This document shows, in pieces, positions 17,363-25,672 of a stretch of DNA of 64,000 bases (positions within the stretch are counted from its first letter, which is position 1; each line of letters opens with the position of its first letter). The notes beneath the pieces were generated by a model. That model ran no database searches. It was given only the letters and a program-made list of their open reading frames with translations, and was not told the origin of the DNA. This DNA comes from Clostridium merdae. Lineage in GTDB: Bacteria > Bacillota > Clostridia > Oscillospirales > Acutalibacteraceae. The DNA is taken from the NCBI RefSeq assembly GCF_900176635.1, contig NZ_FXLN01000002.1, forward strand, positions 310,001 through 374,000, given 5' to 3'. The position numbers and the translations under genes were made by a program.

Positions 17363-18199
17363 ATGGTACATTTGCAGGAAAAGGCATGGCAGATACGAAA
17401 AGACATTGTAACGCTCATTTATACAGCGGGCAGCGGCCACATTGGAGGAGATATGAGCGTGACCGATATTCTGGTAACGCTGTATTACAAGCACATGAAC
17501 TGTTCGCCTGAAAATCAGAATGACCCAAACCGCGACCGCTTTATTTTGAGCAAGGGGCATTGCGTAGAGTCATTGTACTGCATACTGGCAGACAAAGGGT
17601 ACTTTCCAAAATCGGAGCTTGATAATTATTCGGGATACCTCTCCCCATACATAGGTCACCCCAGCGCAAAGGTAAACGGTGTGGAGATTGGCTCCGGTTC
17701 TTTGGGGCATGGGTTACCATACAGCGTGGGGATGGCACTCGCAGGTAAAATGGACGCCGCACCTTACCGTGTATACACCGTGATGGGTGACGGTGAGCTG
17801 GCAGAGGGCTCTGTTTGGGAAGGCGCCATGGCGGCGGCACATTATAAACTCGATAATCTTACCGCTTTTATAGACCGCAACCGCCTGCAAATCTCCGGCT
17901 CCACAGAATTCGTAATGGCACAAGACAGCCAAGAAGAGCGCTGGCGTGCGTTTGGCTGGCATGTTATTTCAATAGACGGCAACAGCACCAAAGCGCTTGA
18001 TTTTGCCATACAGGAGGCAAAGCAGATTAAAGGCAAGCCGACCATGATTATTGCTAACACAACCAAGGGCTGTGGGGTCTCTTTTATGGAGAACCAAGTC
18101 TCTTGGCATCATAAGGCTTTAGACGACGAGCATTTTGAAGTTGCGATTCGTGAGCTAGAACAAAGGAGGGCGGCAGCATATGAACAAAATTGCGAATAA
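17363..18199 (+). CDS. Transketolase, N-terminal (thiamine-diphosphate-binding) subunit
   Basis: A 278-residue protein equal to the first third of a full transketolase. It has the ThDP/Mg motif GDGELAEGSVWEGAMAAAHY (the conserved GDG...N region ending at DRNRLQISG), plus the N-terminal GSGHIGGDMS and SKGHCVESLY signatures. It pairs with the next gene, which overlaps it by 20 bases, as a split two-subunit enzyme. Split transketolases are common in Firmicutes; the sugar-operon setting suggests a dedicated role beyond the housekeeping pentose phosphate pathway, such as apulose-4-phosphate transketolase. The start at 17363 has GGGGGGAA upstream. Confidence 0.92.
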   Translation: MVHLQEKAWQIRKDIVTLIYTAGSGHIGGDMSVTDILVTLYYKHMNCSPENQNDPNRDRFILSKGHCVESLYCILADKGYFPKSELDNYSGYLSPYIGHPSAKVNGVEIGSGSLGHGLPYSVGMALAGKMDAAPYRVYTVMGDGELAEGSVWEGAMAAAHYKLDNLTAFIDRNRLQISGSTEFVMAQDSQEERWRAFGWHVISIDGNSTKALDFAIQEAKQIKGKPTMIIANTTKGCGVSFMENQVSWHHKALDDEHFEVAIRELEQRRAAAYEQNCE

Positions 18200-19112
18200 G
18201 CAGGTCATTTGCGACGTGCTGCTCAAGGAATCGGAGCACGACCGGGATATTGTCGTGCTATGCAGTGACTCCCGCGGCTCCGGCTCCATGACTCCCTTTG
18301 CGGAGCAGAGACCCGAACAATTTGTGGAAACTGGCATTGCCGAGCAAAATCTAGTTACCATCAGTGCGGGGCTCGCCAAATGCGGGAAAAAGGCATTTGC
18401 AGTTTCTCCGGCATGTTTCCTTTCAACTCGCAGCTTTGAACAGGCAAAAGTAGATGTAGCGTATAATCACGCCAATGTAAAGCTGATCGGTATCTCTGGA
18501 GGAGTAAGTTATGGTGCTCTAGGATTGACTCACCACTCGACGAATGATATAGCGGCGATGGCATCCATTGTAAATATGCGGGTGTACTTGCCCAGTGACC
18601 GATTGCAGACGGAGAGCCTGATTGGGGAACTGCTCAAGGATGAAGAGCCTGCTTATATTCGGGTAGGCAGAAATGCGGTTGTAGATGTTTACGAAGAGGG
18701 GAATGTCCCCTTTGTACTGAATAAAGCGACGTTATTACGTAATGGTACGGATGTAACCATCATCGCGTGCGGGGAAATGGTGTCTGCCGCCAAAGAGGCG
18801 GGTGAGTTGTTGGAGCAGAAAGGCATTTCCGCTCGTGTGCTTGATATGTATTGCATCAAACCCATTGACCGGGAAGCCGTTCGAAAGGCCGCTCGCGAAA
18901 CAAAGGGGATAGTAACCATAGAGGAGCATACCGCATATGGCGGGCTTGGTGCACAAGTAAGCCAAATTGTGTGTGCGGAGCACCCCACACGGGTGAAAAG
19001 CCTTACATTGCCGGATGAACCGGTGATTACGGGTAAATCACAGCAGGTATTCGATTATTACGGCCTGAATGCCGAGGGCATTGTAAAGACGGCAATGGAG
19101 TTGATTCAATAA
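18180..19112 (+). CDS. Transketolase, C-terminal subunit
   Basis: A 310-residue protein containing the pyrimidine-binding domain (ThDP-activating Glu in VETGIAEQN, then the glycine/histidine segment GALGLTHHSTNDIAA) and the transketolase C-terminal domain (VTIIACGEMVSAA, EEHTAYGGLGAQV). It works as a heteromer with the preceding subunit: the active site lies at the interface. The start ATG 18180 overlaps the upstream gene by 20 bases, and its TAATG end overlaps the kinase start, signs of tight translational coupling and fixed stoichiometry. Confidence 0.92.
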   Translation: MNKIANKQVICDVLLKESEHDRDIVVLCSDSRGSGSMTPFAEQRPEQFVETGIAEQNLVTISAGLAKCGKKAFAVSPACFLSTRSFEQAKVDVAYNHANVKLIGISGGVSYGALGLTHHSTNDIAAMASIVNMRVYLPSDRLQTESLIGELLKDEEPAYIRVGRNAVVDVYEEGNVPFVLNKATLLRNGTDVTIIACGEMVSAAKEAGELLEQKGISARVLDMYCIKPIDREAVRKAARETKGIVTIEEHTAYGGLGAQVSQIVCAEHPTRVKSLTLPDEPVITGKSQQVFDYYGLNAEGIVKTAMELIQ

Positions 19113-20599
19113 TGCGGCAAACCTATTTGCTTGCAATAGACCAAAGCACACAGGGAACCAAAGGGATGCTGTTTGACCAAGAGGGACGGCTGACCGCCCG
19201 TTGTGACCGCTCCCACGCGCAGCTTATCGATGAGCAAGGCTGGGTGGAACACGACCCAGAAGAAATTTACGCCAACACCATTGCCGTGGTAAGAGATGTG
19301 GTTGAAAAAGCTGGTATCGATAAAAATCAGATTGCGGCAGTTGGCATCAGCAATCAGCGCGAAACAGCCGTTGTATGGGAGCGGGAAAGCGCGAAGCCAG
19401 TGTACAATGCAATTGTGTGGCAGTGTGCACGTGGAAAGCAAATCTGCGAAGAGATTCGTAAGGCAGGCTATGCGGAGAGTGTTCGTGAGAGCACTGGGTT
19501 ACCGCTTTCTCCTTACTTTTCGGCGGCGAAAATTGCGTGGGTGTTTCGCAATGTAGACGGTGTAAAAGAGCTTGCAAGAGCCGGTAGTATTTGCTGTGGC
19601 ACAATCGACACTTGGCTTTTATACCGCTTGACCAAAGGGAAAACCTTTGCAACGGATTACTCCAATGCGTCTCGCACACAGCTGTTCCATATTGCGGCAC
19701 TTTCTTGGGACCCCGAGCTTTGCAAGCTGTTTGGGATTCCGCTGGATTGTTTGGCACAGGTGCGAAGCTCAGATGATTATTTTGGGGAAACCGACTTTGA
19801 TGGTTATTTTGAATCTCCAATCCCCATTCATGCGGTAATGGGAGATTCCCACGGGGCACTGTTTGGGCAGAACTGCCGAGAACCGGGGCTGGTAAAAGCG
19901 ACCTATGGCACGGGTTCTTCGGTGATGCTCAACACGGGCGATGAGCGAATTATGAGTCAAAACGGGCTGGTTACGTCCCTTGCGTGGTGTATGGGGGGGA
20001 AGGTGCAGTACGTTTTGGAGGGAAATATTAATTATACGGGTTCGGTAATTGGCTGGCTAAAAAATGATTTGCAGTTTGTACAAACGGTACAGGAGGCACA
20101 TGAGCTTGCCGCAGCTGCGAATCCGCTGGATAAAACCTATTTTGTACCCGCGTTTACAGGGCTTGGTGCACCGTATTGGGACAGTGCCGCAACCGGTTTG
20201 TTTACCGGTATTACCCGCCTTACCGGCCGTGCAGAGCTGGTAAAGGCAGGGGTAGATTGCATTGCCTACCAGGTAGCCGACATTGTAAACCTAATGCGAG
20301 AGGAGTCTGGCCTTGCCATTCGTGAGCTGCGGGTAGACGGTGGGCCAACCGAAAGCACGTATTTAATGCAGCGCCAAAGCGACATTCTGGGTATACCGGT
20401 ATGCGTGCCCCAGTGGCAGGAGCTTTCTGGTATGGGCGTTGCGTATGCCGCCGGAATATCGGCGGGGATTTACGAACCAGAAACCATTTTTTCCTGCGTG
20501 GAACGAACCGATTACCGTTGCAACATGCCGCAGGAAGAAAGCCGAGAGTTGTACAATGGTTGGAAGCAAGCCGTAAAAACGGCACTAAACCACGAATAG
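19112..20599 (+). CDS. FGGY-family carbohydrate kinase
   Basis: A 495-residue ATP-dependent sugar/polyol kinase. The N-terminal phosphate-binding motif AIDQSTQGTKGMLFD, the mid-chain GTIDTWLLYRLT, the adenosine-side KATYGTGSSVML and the FGGY signature region VDGGPTESTYLMQRQSDILG are all present. Overall it is closest to glycerol kinase, but glycerol kinase would be out of place in an isomerase/transketolase operon. Here it most likely phosphorylates the ketose made by the FucI-like isomerase. In the known D-apiose transketolase route the corresponding enzyme is an FGGY apulose kinase. Its start shares a base with the preceding stop codon. Confidence 0.88.
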   Translation: MRQTYLLAIDQSTQGTKGMLFDQEGRLTARCDRSHAQLIDEQGWVEHDPEEIYANTIAVVRDVVEKAGIDKNQIAAVGISNQRETAVVWERESAKPVYNAIVWQCARGKQICEEIRKAGYAESVRESTGLPLSPYFSAAKIAWVFRNVDGVKELARAGSICCGTIDTWLLYRLTKGKTFATDYSNASRTQLFHIAALSWDPELCKLFGIPLDCLAQVRSSDDYFGETDFDGYFESPIPIHAVMGDSHGALFGQNCREPGLVKATYGTGSSVMLNTGDERIMSQNGLVTSLAWCMGGKVQYVLEGNINYTGSVIGWLKNDLQFVQTVQEAHELAAAANPLDKTYFVPAFTGLGAPYWDSAATGLFTGITRLTGRAELVKAGVDCIAYQVADIVNLMREESGLAIRELRVDGGPTESTYLMQRQSDILGIPVCVPQWQELSGMGVAYAAGISAGIYEPETIFSCVERTDYRCNMPQEESRELYNGWKQAVKTALNHE

Positions 20600-20701
20600 T
20601 AGGCACGCAGGAAAATTTGGGGTTCTGCGGGTCTCTATTGGGGCCAGCCTTAAAATAAGCTAGGGCGGCCTCGAATAAAATACAAATTGGGAGGAAACAA
20701 A

Positions 20702-21733
20702 ATGAAGCACAGCAAAAAACTGGCAGCAGGTCTTTTAGCATTCGCAATGGCAGCGAGCATGGCGGGTTGCGGAGGGAATACCTCGAACAGCTCGGCAGCG
20801 CAAACACCCAGCAAAGCAGAAGAAGCCTCTTCTGCGGCAGCGGCAGCGAAGCCCCTTACTGGTGGCGGCTCCAAAATTATGTACATCATTACTCCTTCGC
20901 ATTCCAATCCTTTCTTTAAAACGGAGGCAGAGGCTGCATCTGCAAAGGCTAAGGAGCTTGGCTATGAAGTAAAACTTGTTTCTCATGATGATGACGCGGC
21001 AAAGCAGGCAGACCTTTTTGACAATGCAATCGCCGACAAGGCAGCTGCCATTGTTTGCGACAATGCCGGTGCGGATGCAACCGTTGCGGCTGTGAAAAAA
21101 GCACGCGACAATAACATTCCTACCTTCCTCATTGACCGTGAAATCAACGAATCTGGTGTGGCGATTTCTCAAATCGTAGCAAACAATTACCAGGGCGCAA
21201 AAGCCATTGCTGAAAAGTTTGTGGAAGCAATGGGTGAGAAAGGCGAATATGCTGAGCTGCTCGGTAAAGAGTCCGACACCAACGCAGGTGTGCGTTCCGC
21301 TGCATTCCATGAGATTATTGGCCAGTACCCCGAAATGAAGATGGTTGCTCAGCAGACCGCAAACTGGGAGCAGACCGAAGCGTACCAGAAGGTTGAGACC
21401 ATCCTGCAATCGAACCCCAAAATTAAGGGTATCGTATGCGGTAACGACACCATGGCAGTTGGCGCTGCTGCAGCAATTAAAGCAGCTGGCCTGAAAGACA
21501 TTGCCATTGTTGGCGTTGACGGCTCCGACGAAGCAGCAGAGCAAATTAAAGCTGGCAACATGGTTGGCACGGCACTGCAGCAGGCAGCTTTGATGGCACA
21601 GATGGGCGTAGAGCAGGCAGACCAGTACCTGAAGAATGGTACCACCGGCAAGGATGAAAAGCAGCTGGTAGACTGCATTGCAATTACAAAGGAAAATGTA
21701 AGCAAGCTGAAGAACTTTGTATACGCAGGTTAA
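20702..21733 (+). CDS. Sugar ABC transporter substrate-binding lipoprotein, RbsB-like
   Basis: A 343-residue exported binding protein. The signal peptide ends at lipobox AASMAGC (Cys23), followed by an Ala/Ser-rich linker and a periplasmic-binding fold of the ribose/xylose group: ITPSHSNPFFKTEAEAA, the ligand-side VCDNAGADATVAAV and IDREINESG, and VCGNDTMAVGAAAA. It captures the sugar for the RbsA/RbsC-like transporter encoded three and two genes on. The start ATG 20702 has GGGAGGAAAC upstream; the 15 bases before it in frame lack a ribosome binding site. A 242-base gap follows before DUF2291. Confidence 0.93.
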   Translation: MKHSKKLAAGLLAFAMAASMAGCGGNTSNSSAAQTPSKAEEASSAAAAAKPLTGGGSKIMYIITPSHSNPFFKTEAEAASAKAKELGYEVKLVSHDDDAAKQADLFDNAIADKAAAIVCDNAGADATVAAVKKARDNNIPTFLIDREINESGVAISQIVANNYQGAKAIAEKFVEAMGEKGEYAELLGKESDTNAGVRSAAFHEIIGQYPEMKMVAQQTANWEQTEAYQKVETILQSNPKIKGIVCGNDTMAVGAAAAIKAAGLKDIAIVGVDGSDEAAEQIKAGNMVGTALQQAALMAQMGVEQADQYLKNGTTGKDEKQLVDCIAITKENVSKLKNFVYAG

Positions 21734-21900
21734 TCATTCAGAAGACCGTTCATAACAGCAAACAATACTGTGTGAGTTCGTTATAAAAGATGGAGAGTGA
21801 GGGTAAGGAGAAAGAGGAATGAAAACACTTTCCCTTATCCTCATTGCTTTAAAAGCGTACATATAAAATAGGCTTATGAGGGCAGTAGTGCCTGACAGAG

Positions 21901-21920
21901 ATACCAAATACGTTTGGTAT
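21901..21920. promoter_or_regulatory. 8-bp inverted repeat in the intercistronic gap of the sugar operon
   Basis: ATACCAAA-TACG-TTTGGTAT, a perfect palindrome 55 bases ahead of the DUF2291 start. The same 242-base gap also holds an imperfect hairpin (about 21797-21842, arms GAGGGTAAGGAGAAAG and CTTTCCCTTATCCTC). It may be an operator, or an RNA element lowering expression of the transporter relative to the binding protein. Confidence 0.4.
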
Positions 21921-21975
21921 ACATAGAGTAAATTCAATTTAGAGCCCGAGGGGTTTGAGAAATGGGGAGTGCAAG

Positions 21976-22617
21976 TTGAAAAGAAAATTCGCCGCACTGC
22001 TTCTGGTTTTGGCGTTTACCGCCTCCTCCCTAACCGGCTGCGTAAAAGTAGTGAAGATTGGGGAAGAAGGAAAAATAACCGGAGAGATTGCTTTTAATGC
22101 AGACAGTAATGTAGAAACCATTTGGCAGTCTAACGCAGTACCAGATTTAACCGAAAAAGCAAAAGACCTGAATATGTTCCTGACCGAATCAAAGGGGAAT
22201 TTAAAAACATTGGCGGAAAAATACGGAAAATATTCCATGGGCTCCACCGGTGAGCTGAACTATGTGGTAAAAGGTACTGCAGAGATTACAAAGGTAGACA
22301 CAACTAAGAAAAATGGCGTAATGGAACTGAAATTACAAGGCTATGAGGGTCCTGAAAGCATTCAGCTTCAAATTGGCTCGGTTTTCCGGGGTTCCGCCGT
22401 TCGTGACTCAATCAGCTTTATTAAATATGAAGATTATAAAAATCAGGTGCAGTGGGCAAATGTGTCTCAAAGTATTCACACGATTATTCAAAAGCAGGTA
22501 ATCGACCCGCTGAACGTTTCGTCCCTTACCGGTAAAACCGTGGAGTTTGTTGGATGCTTTACCGTAGATGGCAACGACAAGCTGCTCATAACCCCGGTGC
22601 AATTAACAGTAAAATAG
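21976..22617 (+). CDS. DUF2291 family lipoprotein
   Basis: A 213-residue exported protein with signal peptide MKRKFAALLLVLAFTASSL and lipobox SLTGC (Cys22), followed by the DUF2291 domain (IGEEGKITGEIAFN start, then a beta-rich core ending FVGCFTVDGNDKLLITP). DUF2291 proteins occur in sugar ABC transporter operons of the ribose/xylose type; their role is unknown but an accessory function in uptake is likely. Of two in-frame TTG codons, 21976 is preferred because GGGGAG precedes it by six bases and the signal peptide then starts with a basic cluster; 21955 is the alternative. Confidence 0.85.
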   Translation: MKRKFAALLLVLAFTASSLTGCVKVVKIGEEGKITGEIAFNADSNVETIWQSNAVPDLTEKAKDLNMFLTESKGNLKTLAEKYGKYSMGSTGELNYVVKGTAEITKVDTTKKNGVMELKLQGYEGPESIQLQIGSVFRGSAVRDSISFIKYEDYKNQVQWANVSQSIHTIIQKQVIDPLNVSSLTGKTVEFVGCFTVDGNDKLLITPVQLTVK

Positions 22618-22627
22618 GGGGTTGCTT

Positions 22628-24169
22628 ATGGAAAATCAAGAGGTTTGCCTTCGGGCGGAGCATATCTGTAAGATTTACCCCGGCACCAAGGCACTGGACG
22701 ATGTTTCGTTCCAGGTTCTGCGGGGTAAGGTGAATGTTTTAATTGGAGAAAACGGAGCGGGAAAATCGACACTAATGAAGATTATAGCGGGTATTGAGCA
22801 GCCTAGCTCCGGCCAGCTATTCATGGATGACAAGGAGGTCTCTTTTCGCGATACAACGGAGGCACGCTCGCATGGAATTGGAATTATACACCAGGAGTTA
22901 AGCTTATTCCCGAACCTGAATATATATCAAAACGTCTTTATGGCACGGGAAAAGACAAAGCATAAAATTGGGTTGGATAATGCACAGCACGCAGAGCTTA
23001 CCGATAAAGTGCTCAAGCGATTGGAGCACCCAATTCCTCCGGAGACCTTGGTTAGTAACCTTCGTGTTGGCCAACAGCAGATTATTGAAATTGCTCGCAA
23101 CTTAATTCAAGATGATTTAAAGATTTTGATTATGGATGAACCGACCTCCTCTCTTTCCGCTCAGGAAGTAAAAATTTTATTTAAAATAATGCGTGAGCTT
23201 ACAGCGGCGGGTATCTCTATTGTTTACATATCGCACCGTTTGGAAGAAATTATGCAGATTGGCGACCATGTTACAATTCTGCGAGATGGGAAATACGTTG
23301 CAGACGAAGAGGTCTCGAATATTAATGTTCCGTGGATTGTAAAGCAAATGGTGGGTGAAGAAAAGGGCTATGCCCACCGGGAGCGTAATGTCGATTGGGA
23401 AAGCACCCCTACTGTGCTGGAGGTAAGCGACATCTCGCTGCCCAGAAGCGGCGGCGGGTATTTGCTCGACAAAGTGAGCTTTCAGGTGAAAAAGGGGGAA
23501 ATCCTCGGTATTTATGGCTTACTGGGAGCGGGACGCACGGAGCTATTCGAGTGCATTATGGGCCTTCACCCCGAGCACACCGGCAAGGTTTTGCTTGATG
23601 GGCAAGAGATTCCAATCGATAGTGTAGCCGGACAAATTCAGCGTGGGTTCGCTTTGGTGCCGGAGGACCGGCAGCGTGAGGGACTGGTGCAAACTTTAAA
23701 TATTGCCAAAAACATCTCCCTTTCGAACCTGAAGAACTGCGTTAAAGGGATTTTTATTGATAAGAAAACAGAAGACGAGCAGGTGGAGCGGCAAATTTCA
23801 GACATTCATATTAAGGTTGCAGATAAACGCCTGCCGATTTTATCTTTGTCCGGTGGCAACCAGCAAAAGGTTGTTATTGGCAAGGGAATACTAACAAATC
23901 CCAAAATTCTGCTGTTGGATGAACCAAGCCGTGGAATTGATGTTGGAGCAAAAGCGGAAGTATTTGATATTATCAATCAGTACGCAGAGCAGGGGCTGAC
24001 CATCCTCGTAATTTCTTCAGAGCTGAAAGAAATACTGGCAATCGCCGACCGAATTGTGGTTCTCTCAAACGGGAAGAAAACGGCGGAGCTGGCAGGGGAT
24101 GAAATTACAGAAGATAACCTAGTAATGGCGTCCTACCAGGGGCATCATTTGCAGGCATCGGGAATTTAA
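22628..24169 (+). CDS. Sugar ABC transporter ATP-binding protein, RbsA-like
   Basis: A 513-residue double-ATPase subunit of a carbohydrate importer of the RbsA/XylG/MglA type. The first nucleotide-binding domain has Walker A GENGAGKST, signature LRVGQQQIIEIARN and Walker B LIMDEPTSSL; the second has a degenerate Walker A GLLGAGRTE, signature LSGGNQQKVVIGK and Walker B LLLDEPSRGIDVG. This one-active-one-degenerate arrangement is normal for the family. It energises transport through the permease encoded 16 bases downstream. The start at 22628 is set by TAGGGGG six bases upstream. Confidence 0.95.
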   Translation: MENQEVCLRAEHICKIYPGTKALDDVSFQVLRGKVNVLIGENGAGKSTLMKIIAGIEQPSSGQLFMDDKEVSFRDTTEARSHGIGIIHQELSLFPNLNIYQNVFMAREKTKHKIGLDNAQHAELTDKVLKRLEHPIPPETLVSNLRVGQQQIIEIARNLIQDDLKILIMDEPTSSLSAQEVKILFKIMRELTAAGISIVYISHRLEEIMQIGDHVTILRDGKYVADEEVSNINVPWIVKQMVGEEKGYAHRERNVDWESTPTVLEVSDISLPRSGGGYLLDKVSFQVKKGEILGIYGLLGAGRTELFECIMGLHPEHTGKVLLDGQEIPIDSVAGQIQRGFALVPEDRQREGLVQTLNIAKNISLSNLKNCVKGIFIDKKTEDEQVERQISDIHIKVADKRLPILSLSGGNQQKVVIGKGILTNPKILLLDEPSRGIDVGAKAEVFDIINQYAEQGLTILVISSELKEILAIADRIVVLSNGKKTAELAGDEITEDNLVMASYQGHHLQASGI

Positions 24170-24185
24170 AGGGGAGAATGCAGGT

Positions 24186-25262
24186 ATGAAACTGAATCAA
24201 TCAAATCATGGGCTTGCCATGACGCTCCTAAAGGGAAGAACCTTCATTGTACTGATTGTACTGCTGATTTTTTTCAGCTTTGCGGCACCCAACTTTTTTT
24301 CGCAAAACACAATGCTGTTAATTGCTAAGCATGTGGCACTCTATGGGATTCTTGCAATTGGCATGACTTACGTTATTATTACAGGCGGAATCGACCTTTC
24401 GGTTGGTGCTGTGGTTGGCCTTTCCGGAATGGTGGCGGGCGGCCTGATAAACAAGGGCCTTACCTTACCAATGTTCGGCGTTACCCTATACTTTGATGTT
24501 CCGCTTATTGTACTCATTACCATTCTGGTGGGTGCGTTGGTTGGCTGGGTAAACGGTTTGGTAATTACAAGATTTAACGTAGCGCCGTTTATTGCTACAC
24601 TGGGTATGATGTATGTAGCGCGAGGCCTTGCCATGCTGCACTCGAACGGTGCAACCTACTCAAACATTGTAGGAAAACCGGCACTTGGTAACACAGGGTA
24701 TGATTTCTTTGGCAGTAGTATTTTGGGGATTCCGGTTGGTGCGGTTATTCTTCTGGTGATTGCGGTCATTACCGCGATACTGCTCAAATTTACCCCCTTT
24801 GGCTGGCATGTGTTCGCCATTGGCGGTAACGAGAAAGCCGCAAAGCTTTCCGGCATCAAAGTAAACAAAGTGAAAATTATGGTATACATACTCTCCGGCG
24901 TCTGCGCTGCAATTGTTGGCATTATTAACTCAGCGCAGTTGGTGGCTGCCCACCCGGCCTCCGGCGAATCTTGGGAAATGAACGCCATTGCAGCGGCTGT
25001 TTTGGGCGGAACCTCAATGGCGGGCGGCATTGGAACCATCGGCGGTACCATTGTGGGTGCATTTGTGATTGGTGTTATTAACGACGGCATGGTTATGTGC
25101 GGTGTTTCGGAGTTTTGGCAGATGGTAATTAAAGGACTCGTCATTGTCTTTGCAGTTGTTATTGACCAGTTCCAAAGAAACCTGCAAGCTAAAATGGCAC
25201 TTCAGGCACGTGGAGAAGAAAAAGAAGCGGCGGCTTCGAATCCGGGAGGGAATATGGCATGA
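24186..25262 (+). CDS. Sugar ABC transporter permease, RbsC-like
   Basis: A 358-residue inner-membrane permease with eight to ten hydrophobic segments. Family signatures include AIGMTYVIITGGIDLSVGAV, GWVNGLVITRFNVAPFIATL and the cytoplasmic coupling loop FAIGGNEKAAKLSGIKVNKVK, followed by AVLGGTSMAGGIGTIGGT. It forms the membrane channel with the preceding RbsA-like ATPase and receives substrate from the lipoprotein. Its stop overlaps the rbsD start by four bases (ATGA). Confidence 0.95.
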   Translation: MKLNQSNHGLAMTLLKGRTFIVLIVLLIFFSFAAPNFFSQNTMLLIAKHVALYGILAIGMTYVIITGGIDLSVGAVVGLSGMVAGGLINKGLTLPMFGVTLYFDVPLIVLITILVGALVGWVNGLVITRFNVAPFIATLGMMYVARGLAMLHSNGATYSNIVGKPALGNTGYDFFGSSILGIPVGAVILLVIAVITAILLKFTPFGWHVFAIGGNEKAAKLSGIKVNKVKIMVYILSGVCAAIVGIINSAQLVAAHPASGESWEMNAIAAAVLGGTSMAGGIGTIGGTIVGAFVIGVINDGMVMCGVSEFWQMVIKGLVIVFAVVIDQFQRNLQAKMALQARGEEKEAAASNPGGNMA

Positions 25263-25663
25263 AAAAGACTGGTATTCTGAACGCGCAGCTGGCAGGGTAT
25301 ATAGCTGGGCTGGGACATAAGGAGCAATTTTTAATCGGAGATGCAGGAATGCCCGTGCCGAAAGGAATTCCCATTGTTGACCTGGTTCTGTGCGGCGGAA
25401 TTCCAAGCTTTCAGCAAGTAGTGGATGCCGTGCTAGAGGAGACGGTTGTGGAGGGGTATGTTGTTGCCAAAGAAATGCAGCAAGAAAACCCAAGAATGGC
25501 AAGGTACCTTCATAGTAAGCTTGCGTGGTTACCGGTACAAGAGGTTCCCCATACAGAACTCAAGCAGCAGACGGAGAACGTAAAATTTGCGATACGAACC
25601 GGTGAATTCACACCGTATGCCAATGTGATTTTGCAAGCCGGAGTGGCTTTCTCCAATGAATAG
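25259..25663 (+). CDS. rbsD: D-ribose pyranase
   Basis: A 134-residue RbsD/FucU-family sugar mutarotase that interconverts pyranose and furanose forms after uptake. The catalytic His20 lies in IAGLGHKEQFLIGDAGMPVP, and the C-terminal signature RTGEFTPYANVIL is intact. The four-base overlap with the permease gene ties it to transport. Its presence together with ribokinase shows the operon can at least handle a ribose-like furanose. Confidence 0.95.
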   Translation: MKKTGILNAQLAGYIAGLGHKEQFLIGDAGMPVPKGIPIVDLVLCGGIPSFQQVVDAVLEETVVEGYVVAKEMQQENPRMARYLHSKLAWLPVQEVPHTELKQQTENVKFAIRTGEFTPYANVILQAGVAFSNE

Positions 25664-25672
25664 GAGTTTGTT

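Noticed and set aside
19112..20599. Glycerol kinase (GlpK)
   Set aside because: It is similar in sequence, but no glycerol facilitator or dehydrogenase is near and the gene is fused by overlap into a pentose-type operon; FGGY kinase of unknown substrate is safer.
20735..21544. A 269-residue minus-strand frame opposite the sugar-binding protein
   Set aside because: Cys- and Arg-rich shadow translation without a ribosome binding site; the plus-strand gene is clearly real.
21824..21868. A 15-residue leader peptide (MKTLSLILIALKAYI) preceded by GGAG in the sugar-operon gap
   Set aside because: It overlaps the hairpin arm and is too short to support from sequence alone; no codon run suggesting attenuation.
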